DNA of 64,000 nt, taken from Photobacterium sp. DA100 (GTDB taxonomy: Bacteria; Pseudomonadota; Gammaproteobacteria; Enterobacterales; Vibrionaceae). The DNA is taken from the NCBI RefSeq assembly GCF_029223585.1, contig NZ_CP119423.1, forward strand, positions 1,550,001-1,614,000, given 5' to 3'. The notes under the pieces were generated by a model. That model made no database searches. It was given only the letters and a program-made list of their open reading frames with translations, and was not told where the DNA came from. Below are positions 9,611 to 20,731 of this stretch, one piece after another. The translations under genes were made by a program, and so were the position numbers. Each line of letters opens with the position of its first letter. The first letter of the stretch is position 1.

Positions 9611-11542
9611 ATGCCTGTAATTACTCTTCCTGACGGCAGTCAGCGTCAATTTGACAACCCAGTTTCTACTATGGAAGTCGCTCAGTCGATCGGTCCTGGC
9701 CTTGCGAAAGCAACTATTGCCGGCCGTGTAAACGGTAACCGCGTTGATGCGTGTGATCTGATCGAAGAAGATGCAAGCCTTGAAATCATCACTGTTAAAG
9801 ATGAAGTCGATGGCCTTGAAATCGTTCGCCACTCTTGTGCTCACCTTCTAGGCCATGCGCTTAAGCAGCTTTACCCACAAGCGAAAATGGCGATCGGTCC
9901 AACGATCGACAACGGCTTCTACTACGATATCGACCTAGAAGAGTCGCTTACGCAAGAAGATCTTGAAAAGATTGAAAAGCGTATGAAAGAGCTGGCGAAG
10001 ACCAAGTACCAAGTTATCAAGAAAAAGGTCAGCTGGCAGGAAGCGCGTGATACGTTTGACTCACGTGGCGAACCATACAAAGTGGAAATCCTAGACGAGA
10101 ACGTTTCGCGTGATGACCGTCCGGGCCTATACCACCACGAAGAATACATCGACATGTGTCGTGGTCCACACGTACCGCACATGGGCTTCTGTCAGCACTT
10201 CACCCTGCTGAATGTTGCGGGTGCATACTGGCGTGGTAACAGCGACAACAAGATGCTTCAGCGTATCTACGGTACGGCTTTCCACGACAAGAAAGCATTG
10301 AAAGCGCACCTTACTCGTCTGGAAGAAGCGGCTAAGCGCGACCACCGTAAAATCGGTAAGCAGCTAGACCTGTTCCACATGCAGCAAGAAGCGCCGGGTA
10401 TGGTGTTCTGGCACCACAACGGCTGGTCTATCTTCCGTGACCTAGAAGTATTCATCCGCGAGAAATTGAATGAGTACGGCTACCAGGAAGTGAAAGGTCC
10501 ACTGATGATGGACCGTGTGCTTTGGGAACGCTCTGGCCACTGGGACAAGTACGCTGATGCGATGTTCACGACTTCTTCTGAGAACCGTGAGTACGCGATC
10601 AAGCCGATGAACTGTCCGGGTCACGTTCAGATCTTCAACCAAGGTCTGAAGTCTTACCGTGACCTGCCGCTGCGCATGGCCGAGTTCGGCTCATGTCACC
10701 GTAACGAGCCATCGGGTGCGCTACACGGCATTATGCGTGTACGTGGCTTTACTCAGGATGATGCTCACATCTTCTGTACAGAAGAGCAGGTACAGGCAGA
10801 AGTAACTAGCTGTATCGAAATGGTTTACGATACCTACAAGACATTCGGCTTCGACAACATCGTTGTTAAGCTGTCTACCCGCCCTGAGAAGCGTGTAGGT
10901 TCTGATGAAATGTGGGATAAAGCTGAGTCAGATCTAAAACTTGCGCTAGAATCAATGGAGATCCCTTACGAGATCCAAGAGGGTGAAGGCGCGTTCTACG
11001 GTCCTAAGATTGAATTTACTTTGCACGATTGTCTAGATAGGGCTTGGCAGTGCGGTACAGTTCAGTTAGACTTCGCACTTCCTGAGCGTCTAGGTGCAAC
11101 TTACGTTGGTGAAAATAACGAGCGTCACACGCCGGTTATGATCCACCGTGCTATTCTTGGTTCACTAGAGCGTTTCATCGGTATCCTTATCGAAGAATAT
11201 GCTGGCTTCTTCCCAACTTGGTTGGCGCCTCAACAGGCGGTTGTGATGAATATCACTGATGGCCAGGCTGAATATGTTCAACAAGTAGTCGAAAAACTTC
11301 AAAAATCTGGAATTCGTGTGAATGCGGACTTGAGAAATGAGAAGATTGGCTTTAAAATTCGCGAACATACTTTGAAGCGAGTACCTTACATGCTTGTTTG
11401 CGGCGACAAAGAAGTTGAAGCAGGCGAGATTGCGGTTCGTACTCGCAAGGGTAAAGATTTGGGTAAATTTAAGATTGACGATCTTGTTGCTTACCTGCAG
11501 CAAGAGATTAGCAGTCGCAAGCTCAATATTGTGGAGGAATAA
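9611..11542 (+). CDS. thrS: Threonyl-tRNA synthetase
   Basis: Charges tRNA-Thr with threonine and edits misattached serine. The 643-residue protein has an N-terminal TGS domain (1-62), the editing domain with [10 protein letters not shown] (H74, H78), a class II catalytic core with MNCPGH (zinc Cys near 335), and a C-terminal anticodon-binding domain from about 535. AAGGAT precedes the ATG. It heads the conserved thrS-infC-rpmI-rplT cluster, and its stop codon lies 3 bases before the infC start. Codon use becomes visibly more AT-rich in about the last 500 bases. Confidence 0.98.
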   Translation: MPVITLPDGSQRQFDNPVSTMEVAQSIGPGLAKATIAGRVNGNRVDACDLIEEDASLEIITVKDEVDGLEIVRHSCAHLLGHALKQLYPQAKMAIGPTIDNGFYYDIDLEESLTQEDLEKIEKRMKELAKTKYQVIKKKVSWQEARDTFDSRGEPYKVEILDENVSRDDRPGLYHHEEYIDMCRGPHVPHMGFCQHFTLLNVAGAYWRGNSDNKMLQRIYGTAFHDKKALKAHLTRLEEAAKRDHRKIGKQLDLFHMQQEAPGMVFWHHNGWSIFRDLEVFIREKLNEYGYQEVKGPLMMDRVLWERSGHWDKYADAMFTTSSENREYAIKPMNCPGHVQIFNQGLKSYRDLPLRMAEFGSCHRNEPSGALHGIMRVRGFTQDDAHIFCTEEQVQAEVTSCIEMVYDTYKTFGFDNIVVKLSTRPEKRVGSDEMWDKAESDLKLALESMEIPYEIQEGEGAFYGPKIEFTLHDCLDRAWQCGTVQLDFALPERLGATYVGENNERHTPVMIHRAILGSLERFIGILIEEYAGFFPTWLAPQQAVVMNITDGQAEYVQQVVEKLQKSGIRVNADLRNEKIGFKIREHTLKRVPYMLVCGDKEVEAGEIAVRTRKGKDLGKFKIDDLVAYLQQEISSRKLNIVEE

Positions 11543-11545
11543 GGT

Positions 11546-12097
11546 ATTAAAGGCGGAAGAAGAACCCAAGCACCAGTTAAGCAGAATGCACATCGTCTGA
11601 ATGGTGAAATTCGTGGCGTACGCGAAGTACGACTAACTGGTCTTGACGGTGAGTCAATTGGTGTTGTTTCTATCGAAGAAGCAATGAATGCTGCTAATGA
11701 AGCTGGTGTTGATCTAGTTGAAATCAGCCCTAATGCCGAGCCACCAGTCTGTCGTGTGATGGACTACGGCAAGTACCTGTTCGAAAAGAGCAAGGCTGCT
11801 AAAGAGCAAAAGAAAAAGCAGAAACAAATCCAGGTTAAGGAAGTTAAATTCCGTCCTGGTACAGACGAAGGCGATTATCAGGTAAAACTGCGCAACCTGA
11901 CTCGCTTTTTAGAAGAGGGCAACAAGGGTAAAGTCACACTGCGTTTCCGCGGTCGTGAAATGGCCCACCAGAGTCTTGGTATCGATCTTCTAAACCGAAT
12001 TAAAGAAGACCTAGGCGACCTAGCGGTTGTTGAAAGCTTCCCTAATAAGGTTGAAGGTCGTCAAATGACGATGATGCTTGCCCCTAAGAAGAAGTAA
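11546..12097 (+). CDS. infC: Translation initiation factor IF-3, AUU start codon
   Basis: IF-3 binds the 30S subunit and proofreads start codon choice. The protein reads in frame from the rare start ATT at 11546: [25 protein letters not shown], matching the usual N-terminus. That gives 183 residues in two domains joined by the basic [13 protein letters not shown] linker. The first ATG, at 11684, would remove 46 conserved residues. A GGAGGAATAAGG ribosome site overlaps the thrS stop. The AUU start is the basis of infC autoregulation in relatives, because IF-3 discriminates against it. ORF finders that need ATG truncate this gene. Confidence 0.97.
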   Translation: MKGGRRTQAPVKQNAHRLNGEIRGVREVRLTGLDGESIGVVSIEEAMNAANEAGVDLVEISPNAEPPVCRVMDYGKYLFEKSKAAKEQKKKQKQIQVKEVKFRPGTDEGDYQVKLRNLTRFLEEGNKGKVTLRFRGREMAHQSLGIDLLNRIKEDLGDLAVVESFPNKVEGRQMTMMLAPKKK

Positions 12098-12117
12098 TTA
12101 CGGCATTCAAGTAGCAC

Positions 12118-12146
12118 AAAGCGCTGCTTACCCGCAGCGCTTTTTG
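12118..12146 (+). terminator. Terminator-like hairpin between infC and rpmI
   Basis: AAAGCGCTGC and GCAGCGCTTTTT pair around a 6-base loop, a complete intrinsic terminator 20 bases after the infC stop and about 50 bases before rpmI. In E. coli the infC-rpmI junction carries the L20 translational operator. Here partial termination or attenuation would lower rpmI-rplT output relative to infC, or rpmI has its own promoter. Confidence 0.8.
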
Positions 12147-12194
12147 TTCGCCTGATTACTATGTTATTAACTATCAACAATGCGGAGTCTCATC

Positions 12195-12389
12195 ATGCCT
12201 AAGATGAAATCCAACAAAGGTGCTGCTAAGCGTTTCAAGAAAACTGCTGGTGGCTTTAAGTTTAAGCACGCAACTAAGCGTCACATCCTGACTAAACGTA
12301 CTACTAAGAACAAACGTCAGCTACGTCCAAACGCTATTCTTCCTGCATGTGAAGTAGCAGCTGTTGCACGTATGCTTCCGTTCGCTTAA
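12195..12389 (+). CDS. rpmI: 50S ribosomal protein L35
   Basis: A 64-residue, strongly basic ribosomal protein starting [17 protein letters not shown], the family signature. I chose the ATG at 12195 over an upstream in-frame ATG at 12180 because GGAG lies 8 bases before it and L35 starts MPK. It is followed after 41 bases by rplT. In relatives both genes are controlled together by L20. Confidence 0.98.
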   Translation: MPKMKSNKGAAKRFKKTAGGFKFKHATKRHILTKRTTKNKRQLRPNAILPACEVAAVARMLPFA

Positions 12390-12430
12390 TCGTTTTTAGT
12401 TTTATATTTTAATTTAGTTAGGAGTCTCCT

Positions 12431-12784
12431 ATGCCTCGCGTAAAACGTGGTGTACAAGCACGTGCACGTCACAAGAAAGTTCTTAAACAAGCTAAAGGTT
12501 ACTACGGTGCACGTTCACGTGTTTACCGCGTAGCTTTCCAAGCAGTAACTAAAGCTGGTCAGTACGCTTACCGTGACCGTCGCAACAAGAAACGTACTTT
12601 CCGTCAACTATGGATTGCACGTATCAACGCTGCTGCTCGTCAGAACGGTATGTCTTACAGCCGCTTCATCAACGGTCTTAAGAAAGCATCTATCGAGATC
12701 GATCGTAAGATCCTTGCTGACATCGCTGTATTCGACAAAGCTACTTTCACAGTACTAGTTGAAAAAGCAAAAGCTGCACTGTAA
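12431..12784 (+). CDS. rplT: 50S ribosomal protein L20
   Basis: A 117-residue L20, of the usual length, starting [16 protein letters not shown] with the long basic N-terminal extension that enters 23S rRNA, followed by a globular C-terminal half. L20 is needed early in 50S assembly and represses the rpmI-rplT message in E. coli. The ribosome site is TTAGGAG. A strong terminator follows. Confidence 0.98.
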   Translation: MPRVKRGVQARARHKKVLKQAKGYYGARSRVYRVAFQAVTKAGQYAYRDRRNKKRTFRQLWIARINAAARQNGMSYSRFINGLKKASIEIDRKILADIAVFDKATFTVLVEKAKAAL

Positions 12785-12805
12785 TTTCAGTCAGTTTTGA
12801 TGTGG

Positions 12806-12832
12806 AAAGGAGAGCTTCGGCTCTCCTTTTTT
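12806..12832 (+). terminator. Rho-independent terminator after rplT
   Basis: AAAGGAGAGC-TTCG-GCTCTCCTTTTTT: a 10-bp stem with a stable TTCG tetraloop and a T run, 22 bases past the rplT stop. It closes the thrS-rplT transcript. Confidence 0.92.
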
Positions 12833-14176
<1,344 letters not shown>

Positions 14177-14194
14177 TCCAGAGGTTCATACACT

Positions 14195-16582
14195 ATGAAA
14201 TTTAGCGAATCTTGGCTTCGTGAGTGGGTAAACCCTGCGGTTACAACTGACGAGCTAACTCACCAAATCACTATGGCCGGCCTAGAGGTAGACGACGTAC
14301 TACCTGTAGCAGGCACTTTCACTGGCGTCAAAGTGGGTCAGGTTGTTGAGTGCGGCCAGCACCCAGACGCTGACAAACTGCGTGTAACCAAAGTTGATGT
14401 TGGTGAAGAAGAACTACTAGACATCGTTTGTGGTGCTTCTAACTGTCGTCAGGGCCTGAAAGTGGCTGTTGCGACTGTTGGCGCAGTACTACCAGGCGAT
14501 TTCAAAATCAAGAAAGCCAAGCTACGCGGTCAGCCATCTCACGGCATGCTATGTTCATTCACTGAACTGGGTATCGACGTTGAATCTGACGGCATCATGG
14601 AGCTGGCAGAAGATGCGGTAAACGGTACTGATTTCCGCGAATTCCTAGGTCTGGACGACGTAACCGTTGACGTTGACCTAACGGCAAACCGTGCTGACTG
14701 CTTCAGCATCCGCGGTCTTGCGCGTGAAGTTGGTGTACTGAATCGCGCTGACGTGACTGAGCCAGCGGTTGAAGCGGTTGCTCCGTCTATCGACGACACT
14801 GTATCTATCGAAGTGAAAGCTCCTGCTGCATGTCCACGTTACCTTGGCCGTGTGGTTAAGAACGTAAACGTTCAGGCAGAAACACCACTTTGGATGCAAG
14901 AGAAGCTACGTCGTTGTGGTATCCGTTCAATCGATCCGGTTGTCGACATCACTAACTACGTTCTACTTGAGCAAGGCCAGCCAATGCACGCGTTCGATCT
15001 GGCGAAGATCGAAGGTGGTATCGTGGTTCGTTTGGCAGAGCAGGGCGAGAAGCTAACGCTGCTAGACGGCACTGAAGCTGAGCTAAATGCTGATACCCTA
15101 GTTGTTGCCGACCACAACAAAGCTCTAGCAATCGCTGGTATCTTTGGTGGTGAAGAGTCTGGTGTAACCACCGAGACTAAAGACGTGCTACTAGAGTGTG
15201 CATTCTTCGCACCTGACCACATCCGTGGCCGCGCGCGTAGTTACGGCCTGCACACTGATTCTTCAATGCGTTTCGAGCGTGGTGTGGATTACGCACTTCA
15301 GGTAAGCGCAATGGAGCGTGCCACTCAGCTTCTGGTTGAAATCTGTGGTGGTGAAGTTGCACCTGTGGTTGCCGAAGAATCTGAAGCTGATCTTCCTAAG
15401 CCAAGCACGGTAGCACTGCGCCGTACTAAGCTAGACAACCTGCTAGGCCACCACATTGCTGATGCGGAAGTGGTTGAGATCCTAGAGCGTCTGGGCCTAA
15501 CTGTAGAAACTACAGATGCGGGTTGGACAGCGACTGCACCAACTTGGCGTTTCGACATTGCTATCGAGCAGGATCTGATTGAAGAAGTTGGCCGTATCTA
15601 CGGTTACGACAACATTCCAAACCAGAACCCAGCAGCAGCACTTAAGATGCACGACCACGTTGAAGCAGATCTTCCTCTTAAGCGTGTTCGCAACTTACTT
15701 GTTGACCGTGGTTACCAAGAAGCGATCACTTACAGCTTCGTTGAGCCAGAGCAGCAGAAGCTGATCGTGCCTGACGTTGAGCCGCTAATCCTGCCGTTCC
15801 CGATTTCTGCGGAAATGTCAGCAATGCGCCTTGGTCTGATCCAGGGCCTGCTTAATACGGTCGTTCACAACCAGAAGCGTCAGCAGCCACGTGTTCGCCT
15901 GTTCGAATCTGGTCTGCGTTTCATCCCATGTGAAACGGCTGAAAACGGCATGCGCCAAGAGCCGATGCTTGCCGGTGTTATCGCGGGTACGCGTAGCGAA
16001 GAGCACTGGGACATCGAAACCAACACCGTTGATTTCTTCGATCTGAAAGGTGATCTAGAAGCGATTCTTGAGCTATCGGCCAACGAGAAGGCCTACAGCT
16101 TCGCAGCAGCCAAGCACCCGGCTCTTCACCCAGGTCAGTCTGCGGCAATCATCGTGGACGGCAAGGAAGTGGGTGTGATCGGTACGGTTCACCCAGAGCT
16201 AGAGCGTAAGTTTGGTCTGAACGGCCGTACAATCGTATTCGAAATCGAATGGTCTGCGATTAACACCAAAGTGATCCCAGAAGCCGTTGCACTGTCTAAG
16301 TTCCCATCAAACCGTCGTGACATCGCTGTTGTTGTTGATGAAGCGGTAGCTTCAGGCGACATCGTAAATGCATGCCTAGAAGCGGGCGGTGAGTTCCTGA
16401 CTGACGCTAAACTGTTCGACGTTTATGTTGGTAAAGGCGTCGAAGAAGGCAAGAAGAGCCTGGCTATCGCCCTGAGCCTTCAGTCTGTTGAGCGCACGTT
16501 GGAAGATGCTGACATCGCTGGCTCTGTTGATGCTATCGTTGCTCATGTTGCTGAGAAGTTCGGCGCGTCACTTCGTGACTAA
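14195..16582 (+). CDS. pheT: Phenylalanyl-tRNA synthetase beta subunit
   Basis: The 795-residue non-catalytic subunit of PheRS, of normal length. It has an N-terminal tRNA-binding (EMAP-like) domain at about 40-148, the B3/B4 editing domain that hydrolyses Tyr-tRNA-Phe, the B5 DNA-binding-like fold, a class II-like core, and the FDX-ACB anticodon domain at the C-terminus (from about 700, [12 protein letters not shown]). In E. coli ihfA follows directly; here a terminator and about 580 bases intervene. Confidence 0.97.
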   Translation: MKFSESWLREWVNPAVTTDELTHQITMAGLEVDDVLPVAGTFTGVKVGQVVECGQHPDADKLRVTKVDVGEEELLDIVCGASNCRQGLKVAVATVGAVLPGDFKIKKAKLRGQPSHGMLCSFTELGIDVESDGIMELAEDAVNGTDFREFLGLDDVTVDVDLTANRADCFSIRGLAREVGVLNRADVTEPAVEAVAPSIDDTVSIEVKAPAACPRYLGRVVKNVNVQAETPLWMQEKLRRCGIRSIDPVVDITNYVLLEQGQPMHAFDLAKIEGGIVVRLAEQGEKLTLLDGTEAELNADTLVVADHNKALAIAGIFGGEESGVTTETKDVLLECAFFAPDHIRGRARSYGLHTDSSMRFERGVDYALQVSAMERATQLLVEICGGEVAPVVAEESEADLPKPSTVALRRTKLDNLLGHHIADAEVVEILERLGLTVETTDAGWTATAPTWRFDIAIEQDLIEEVGRIYGYDNIPNQNPAAALKMHDHVEADLPLKRVRNLLVDRGYQEAITYSFVEPEQQKLIVPDVEPLILPFPISAEMSAMRLGLIQGLLNTVVHNQKRQQPRVRLFESGLRFIPCETAENGMRQEPMLAGVIAGTRSEEHWDIETNTVDFFDLKGDLEAILELSANEKAYSFAAAKHPALHPGQSAAIIVDGKEVGVIGTVHPELERKFGLNGRTIVFEIEWSAINTKVIPEAVALSKFPSNRRDIAVVVDEAVASGDIVNACLEAGGEFLTDAKLFDVYVGKGVEEGKKSLAIALSLQSVERTLEDADIAGSVDAIVAHVAEKFGASLRD

Positions 16583-16602
16583 TCGATCCTCTTGACGGAT
16601 AT

Positions 16603-16634
16603 AAAGCCCTGCCATTTTGGTGGGGCTTTTTTTT
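16603..16634 (+). terminator. Rho-independent terminator after pheST
   Basis: AAAGCCC pairs with GGGCTTT around a loop that itself contains short CCA/TGG pairing, followed by a T8 run, 20 bases past the pheT stop. Confidence 0.88.
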
Positions 16635-17163
16635 GCTTTGTGCGGTTGGTTTCTTTCTTGGGTAGTTCGATGTCTGAAAAGGGCGCTCTACGATGTAAGT
16701 GAAGAGGGCCTTTGCTGCAACCTGTGGTCGGTAGTGGCGTGATTTTTAAGTCATTGTTTTACAAATTCGTCTCTAGAATTGTAAATTTTTTGATCTGAAT
16801 CTAAATACCGTAACTTTCTGATAGATAGAGATAATTTCTACATTGAATGTGATTGATAGCAATAAATGTTGGGAGTTGGCTGGTTTTTAGCAATATTTAC
16901 CACTAATTATTCGAAATAAGCACAACAGGGTGCATGAAAGTGGTTCAATTTCACTCGCGAAAATCAATTATTTAAAGATAAGTTGACATAAAAAAGTTGG
17001 CGGAAATCAGCTAGTTGGCATAAACTTGTCTCTAGTTAGGATTGAGCTTGGTGAAGCCTGCTATTTCAGCGGTTTCTGGCTTCTGCCTGACTCGACTAAT
17101 TCGCTGTGGGAATGACTGATGTCTTCCTGCAATCCATTCAATATAGTCTTGAGGGAATTATCT
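16635..17163 (+). promoter_or_regulatory. ihfA: AT-rich region upstream of ihfA
   Basis: About 530 bases without a convincing gene, markedly AT-rich from 16740 to 17060. It must hold the ihfA promoter. TTGACA at 16983-16988 is a perfect -35 box, but no good -10 lies at the right distance. The long AT-rich stretch would suit nucleoid-protein binding; IHF autoregulates ihfA in E. coli. No RNA gene is visible. Confidence 0.4.
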
Positions 17164-17460
17164 ATGGCGCTCACAAAAGCCGATTTGGCTGAGAACCTGT
17201 TTGAAAATGTTGGATTGAGCAAACGGGACGCCAAGGATACGGTGGAAGTCTTCTTTGAGGAAATCAGAAAAGCGCTTGAAAGTGGTGAACAGGTTAAGCT
17301 ATCCGGTTTTGGTAACTTTGACCTGCGCGACAAGAACGAGCGTCCGGGAAGAAATCCAAAAACGGGTGAAGATATCCCAATCTCCGCTCGCCGTGTTGTG
17401 ACTTTCCGTCCAGGTCAGAAATTAAAAGCTCGCGTAGAAAATATCGAAATCGAAAAGTAA
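17164..17460 (+). CDS. ihfA: Integration host factor subunit alpha
   Basis: One half of the IHF heterodimer that bends DNA sharply in recombination, replication and transcription. The 98-residue protein starts [14 protein letters not shown] and has the family hallmark [20 protein letters not shown], whose Pro intercalates into DNA. I chose the ATG at 17164, which has a GAGGGAA site, over an upstream frame extension. It stands as its own unit with a terminator right behind. Confidence 0.97.
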   Translation: MALTKADLAENLFENVGLSKRDAKDTVEVFFEEIRKALESGEQVKLSGFGNFDLRDKNERPGRNPKTGEDIPISARRVVTFRPGQKLKARVENIEIEK

Positions 17461-17486
17461 TCGCGAACTTATTGACGAAAACAGAG

Positions 17487-17523
17487 CCCGGGTAAGGTGT
17501 GTAGAACTTACCCGGGTTTTTTA
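17487..17523 (+). terminator. Rho-independent terminator after ihfA
   Basis: A perfect 10-bp stem (CCCGGGTAAG with CTTACCCGGG), 10-base loop, then T7. It begins 26 bases past the ihfA stop. Confidence 0.93.
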
Positions 17524-17686
17524 TTATTACTGGTTTCATAAAGCGACGGATCTAAGCAATGTATCAGCTTTAATTGTGTGCTTGATGTTAAAATTATGTT
17601 TTTGTGTGGTTTCAAAGAAATTTCTGCAGCGGTAGAATAAACCTGTTCCATTAGCTCGGGATTAGCTAATAACATGGAGGTAGGTA

Positions 17687-18739
17687 ATGGGAATGCTACA
17701 GCGAGTAAAAGAAGGGAAGTTTCTTGAAGCGACATTGGATTTAGCTTTGCCCGAAGAGCAGGGACGCTGGCTGACTGAGTCTGGCACGGTATGCGAACTG
17801 TTAGGGAGAGGTATATTATCGTTCTCACCAGCGGTTGCTTCGGTTCCGGTAGAGCAATCAAAAGATATTGTGCTGTCGTCTGGCGTGCACGGTGATGAAA
17901 CTAGCCCTATCGAGTTACTCCAGCAATTAGTTGAGCAAATTCTTTCTGGTGAAATTCAACCCGTACACCGACTATTGGTGATCATTGGCCATCCTGAAGC
18001 GATTAATCAGCACCGCCGATATGTCGATGAGAACATGAACCGGCTGTTTAAGGCCCATAACCTAGCAACGAACCCTGACTGTATTCGTGCCAATGAACTG
18101 CAGCTGGCGGTCCGTGATTTCTACCAATTTGGTGAAAAGGTACAGCGCTCTCGCTGGCACCTTGATCTGCATTGTGCAATTCGTGATTCAGCCCACTTCA
18201 CATTTGCTGTTAGTCCCTGTTCTAGTCATCAAACCCGCAAACAAGAGTTGTTTTCGTTCTTGCAACATGGAGAAATTGAAGCGGCGTTATTGTCGAATTC
18301 TCCTTCGCCGACATTCAGTTGGTACAGCGCCGAGTATTTTGGCGCGCAGGCTTTGACGATGGAGTTGGGTAAGGTCGCGCCCTTCGGTCAGAATGACCTG
18401 CGGCGTTTAGCCCCGTTCTATCAAGCGATGGTCGCGCTGGTTACTCAGATAAGCCCTGACTATCATTGGCAACACGACAAACTTGTAGTGTACAAGGTGA
18501 CAAGGACTCTGATAAAGCAAACCGAGCAATTCATGCTTAACTTTCCGGACGATCAAGCTAATTTTACGCTGTATCCACAGGGAACCCTGTTGGGCCGTGA
18601 CCGGGATCTGGAGTATTACGTACTGGAAGAAGGTGAAGCGGTTGTCTTTCCCAATGCCAATGTGGCTATAGGTCAGCGCGCCTGTTTGTTGGTGAAGAAG
18701 GCGGAGGTCTCTGTGGGTGAACAAATTGTTGCTCAGTAG
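17687..18739 (+). CDS. astE: Succinylglutamate desuccinylase
   Basis: Cleaves N-succinylglutamate to succinate and glutamate, the last step of the AST arginine pathway. The 350-residue zinc enzyme has SGVHGDETSPIELL (His and Glu ligands, near residue 67) and WHLDLHCAIRDS (third His, near 160), the AstE/aspartoacylase pattern. It is somewhat longer than E. coli AstE (322). A GGAGG site precedes the ATG. No other ast gene is in the window, so it is detached from astCADB here. Confidence 0.93.
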   Translation: MGMLQRVKEGKFLEATLDLALPEEQGRWLTESGTVCELLGRGILSFSPAVASVPVEQSKDIVLSSGVHGDETSPIELLQQLVEQILSGEIQPVHRLLVIIGHPEAINQHRRYVDENMNRLFKAHNLATNPDCIRANELQLAVRDFYQFGEKVQRSRWHLDLHCAIRDSAHFTFAVSPCSSHQTRKQELFSFLQHGEIEAALLSNSPSPTFSWYSAEYFGAQALTMELGKVAPFGQNDLRRLAPFYQAMVALVTQISPDYHWQHDKLVVYKVTRTLIKQTEQFMLNFPDDQANFTLYPQGTLLGRDRDLEYYVLEEGEAVVFPNANVAIGQRACLLVKKAEVSVGEQIVAQ

Positions 18740-18862
18740 GTGGTCTGTAAAGGTTCGAATTAGAGCTGTTTTTGTCATATTTATCATGAAGCTAAAAAGC
18801 TGACTTTCTATTTTCTGGCTGAAAGAGTAAGGTTAGTCGTTCCTCTTTACCGTGATAATAAG

Positions 18863-19855
18863 ATGCAACTACAAACGTTAATGCGCCGTCGGCAGCTTAG
18901 ATGGCGTACAGGATTTATGACTTCAGCCCTATTGCTGGTGCTTGTCTGCTTTCTTTCTCTTGCCGTAGGTGAAATATTCATATGGCCGTGGTCAGCCCAA
19001 TCAGGCCTTGAGCAGCAATTGCTGCTCCAGCTCAGAATGCCCCGGTTGCTGGCGGCTATCACGGTTGGGGCTTCGTTGGCGGCATCGGGCGCGGTCTTGC
19101 AAGTTTTATTGGGGAACCCACTGGCAGAGCCTGGCGTATTGGGGATTTCCGGTGGCGCCAGTCTGGCCCTTGTTATTTTGCTCTTTGTGCTCCCCTTTGC
19201 GCCAACCCCTATTTTGATGATGGCCGCCGCCATGGTTGGGGCATTTTTGTTTACTCTTATTCTTGTTGGCTTATCTCGGCGAAAGCGGGTTTCTACAGCC
19301 CGGTTATTGCTCATCGGGGTCGCTTTGGGGATTTTGTCTGGCGCCGTTGTAACCTGGGCATTTTATTTCAGTGATGACTTAAATCTTCGCATGCTGATGT
19401 ATTGGCTGATGGGAAGTGTGGCCGGGGTCAGTTGGCAGCAGCTGACATTGCTGTTATTTGTCTTGCCGGTATTGCTCTGGCTATGTCTCCAGGGCCGCAA
19501 GCTAGATTTATTGATGCTAGGCGAACACCAGGCCAAGCAACTAGGGTTGGATGTAGCGGCCAGCCGCTGGCGGTTAATTCTCGTTGTATCGCTATTGGTG
19601 GGGGCCTCGGTAGCCTTAGCCGGTGTGATTGGATTTATCGGTCTCGTGGTACCGCACTTATTGCGCCTGGCTCTGGGTACCGAAAATCGCTACTTGCTCC
19701 CCCTATCGGCGCTCTGCGGTGCATTGCTGCTAGCCTTGGCCGATACACTGGCGAGAGTGATGCTGCCTGCTGCCGAGCTACCGGTTGGGGTGGTGATCAC
19801 CAGCTTGGGTGCGCCGGTGTTTATTTGGATGCTGTTGCGCTCACAAATCGATTAA
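18863..19855 (+). CDS. btuC: Vitamin B12 ABC transporter, permease
   Basis: Inner-membrane permease that passes cobalamin from BtuF into the cytoplasm. The 330-residue FecCD-family protein has about ten membrane helices, and the conserved [37 protein letters not shown] region contains the family fingerprint. [15 protein letters not shown] near residue 258 is the coupling helix. btuD follows after 11 bases. No cobalamin riboswitch fits in the 123 bases upstream. Confidence 0.95.
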   Translation: MQLQTLMRRRQLRWRTGFMTSALLLVLVCFLSLAVGEIFIWPWSAQSGLEQQLLLQLRMPRLLAAITVGASLAASGAVLQVLLGNPLAEPGVLGISGGASLALVILLFVLPFAPTPILMMAAAMVGAFLFTLILVGLSRRKRVSTARLLLIGVALGILSGAVVTWAFYFSDDLNLRMLMYWLMGSVAGVSWQQLTLLLFVLPVLLWLCLQGRKLDLLMLGEHQAKQLGLDVAASRWRLILVVSLLVGASVALAGVIGFIGLVVPHLLRLALGTENRYLLPLSALCGALLLALADTLARVMLPAAELPVGVVITSLGAPVFIWMLLRSQID

Positions 19856-19866
19856 GGAGGTTGTGA

Positions 19867-20655
19867 ATGGAGACGTTACTAGAATCACAACCTGTGATCC
19901 TATCTGCTCAAAACTTGGCGATGCCACCCCGGTTATTACCGGTTTCATTTTCAGTCCTGCGTGGCGAAATTGTTCATCTCATTGGCCCCAATGGCAGCGG
20001 CAAGAGTACCGCAATTTCCATGCTATCTGGGCTGGCCGAAGCCCAAGGTGAAATAACCTTGGCCGGTGAGAATCTCGCAAGCTTAGAGCTTCCTCGGCTG
20101 GCCCAGATGCGCTGTTATCTGGCACAGCAGGACAAGCCGGCTTTTGCCGTCGGGGTGTACCATTATTTGTCACTTGCCCTGTCGCCGCTGGGAGAGCTGC
20201 CTGCTGGCCGAGTCCAAGCGGCGTTAGACGAGATTTGCGGAGCGTTGAAAATTGCCGATAAGCTCAACCGAAATATTCAGCAGTTGTCCGGGGGAGAGTG
20301 GCAGCGCGTGAGGTTAGCGGCGGCCTGTCTTCAGGTATGGCCGACATTGAATCCTGAAGCCCAATTACTATTATTGGATGAGCCGGCATCGGCACTGGAT
20401 ATCGGCCAGGAAGCCATTATGTATCAACTTATCCGCCGTCTGGCAAGCAAGGGAATCGCGGTGGTGATGGCCAATCATGACTTGAACCGCACCCTGAGAG
20501 AGGCTGATAAAGTAATTTTATTGAATAATGGCTCTTGTGTGGTGAAAGGTCGGCCACACGAAGTCATGACCGTCAACACGCTGGAAACGGTCTTTTCTAC
20601 TCAAGTTCAGCGCATTGAGCATGAAGGCAAATCTTGCCTCTTGTTTACAGATTAA
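19867..20655 (+). CDS. btuD: Vitamin B12 ABC transporter, ATPase
   Basis: ATPase that powers BtuC. The 262-residue protein has a Walker A (GPNGSGKST, about 40-48), an ABC signature LSGGEWQRVR, Walker B LLLLDEPASALD and the switch His in ANHDLNR. All catalytic residues are present. It lies 11 bases after btuC with an AAGGAGG site. The binding protein btuF is not in the window. Confidence 0.95.
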   Translation: METLLESQPVILSAQNLAMPPRLLPVSFSVLRGEIVHLIGPNGSGKSTAISMLSGLAEAQGEITLAGENLASLELPRLAQMRCYLAQQDKPAFAVGVYHYLSLALSPLGELPAGRVQAALDEICGALKIADKLNRNIQQLSGGEWQRVRLAAACLQVWPTLNPEAQLLLLDEPASALDIGQEAIMYQLIRRLASKGIAVVMANHDLNRTLREADKVILLNNGSCVVKGRPHEVMTVNTLETVFSTQVQRIEHEGKSCLLFTD

Positions 20656-20731
20656 AGCCTATACCCGAGCCGCTTGCTCAAGTCCGAACACCTTGACGGC
20701 TTATGGGGATGTCACTCAACAAGGAGAACGA

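Noticed and set aside
16983..16988. Perfect TTGACA as the ihfA promoter -35
   Set aside because: No acceptable -10 hexamer at 16-18 bases; noted only in the region entry.
18740..18862. Cobalamin riboswitch before btuC
   Set aside because: The 123-base gap is too short for the roughly 200-base element and shows no B12-box-like sequence.
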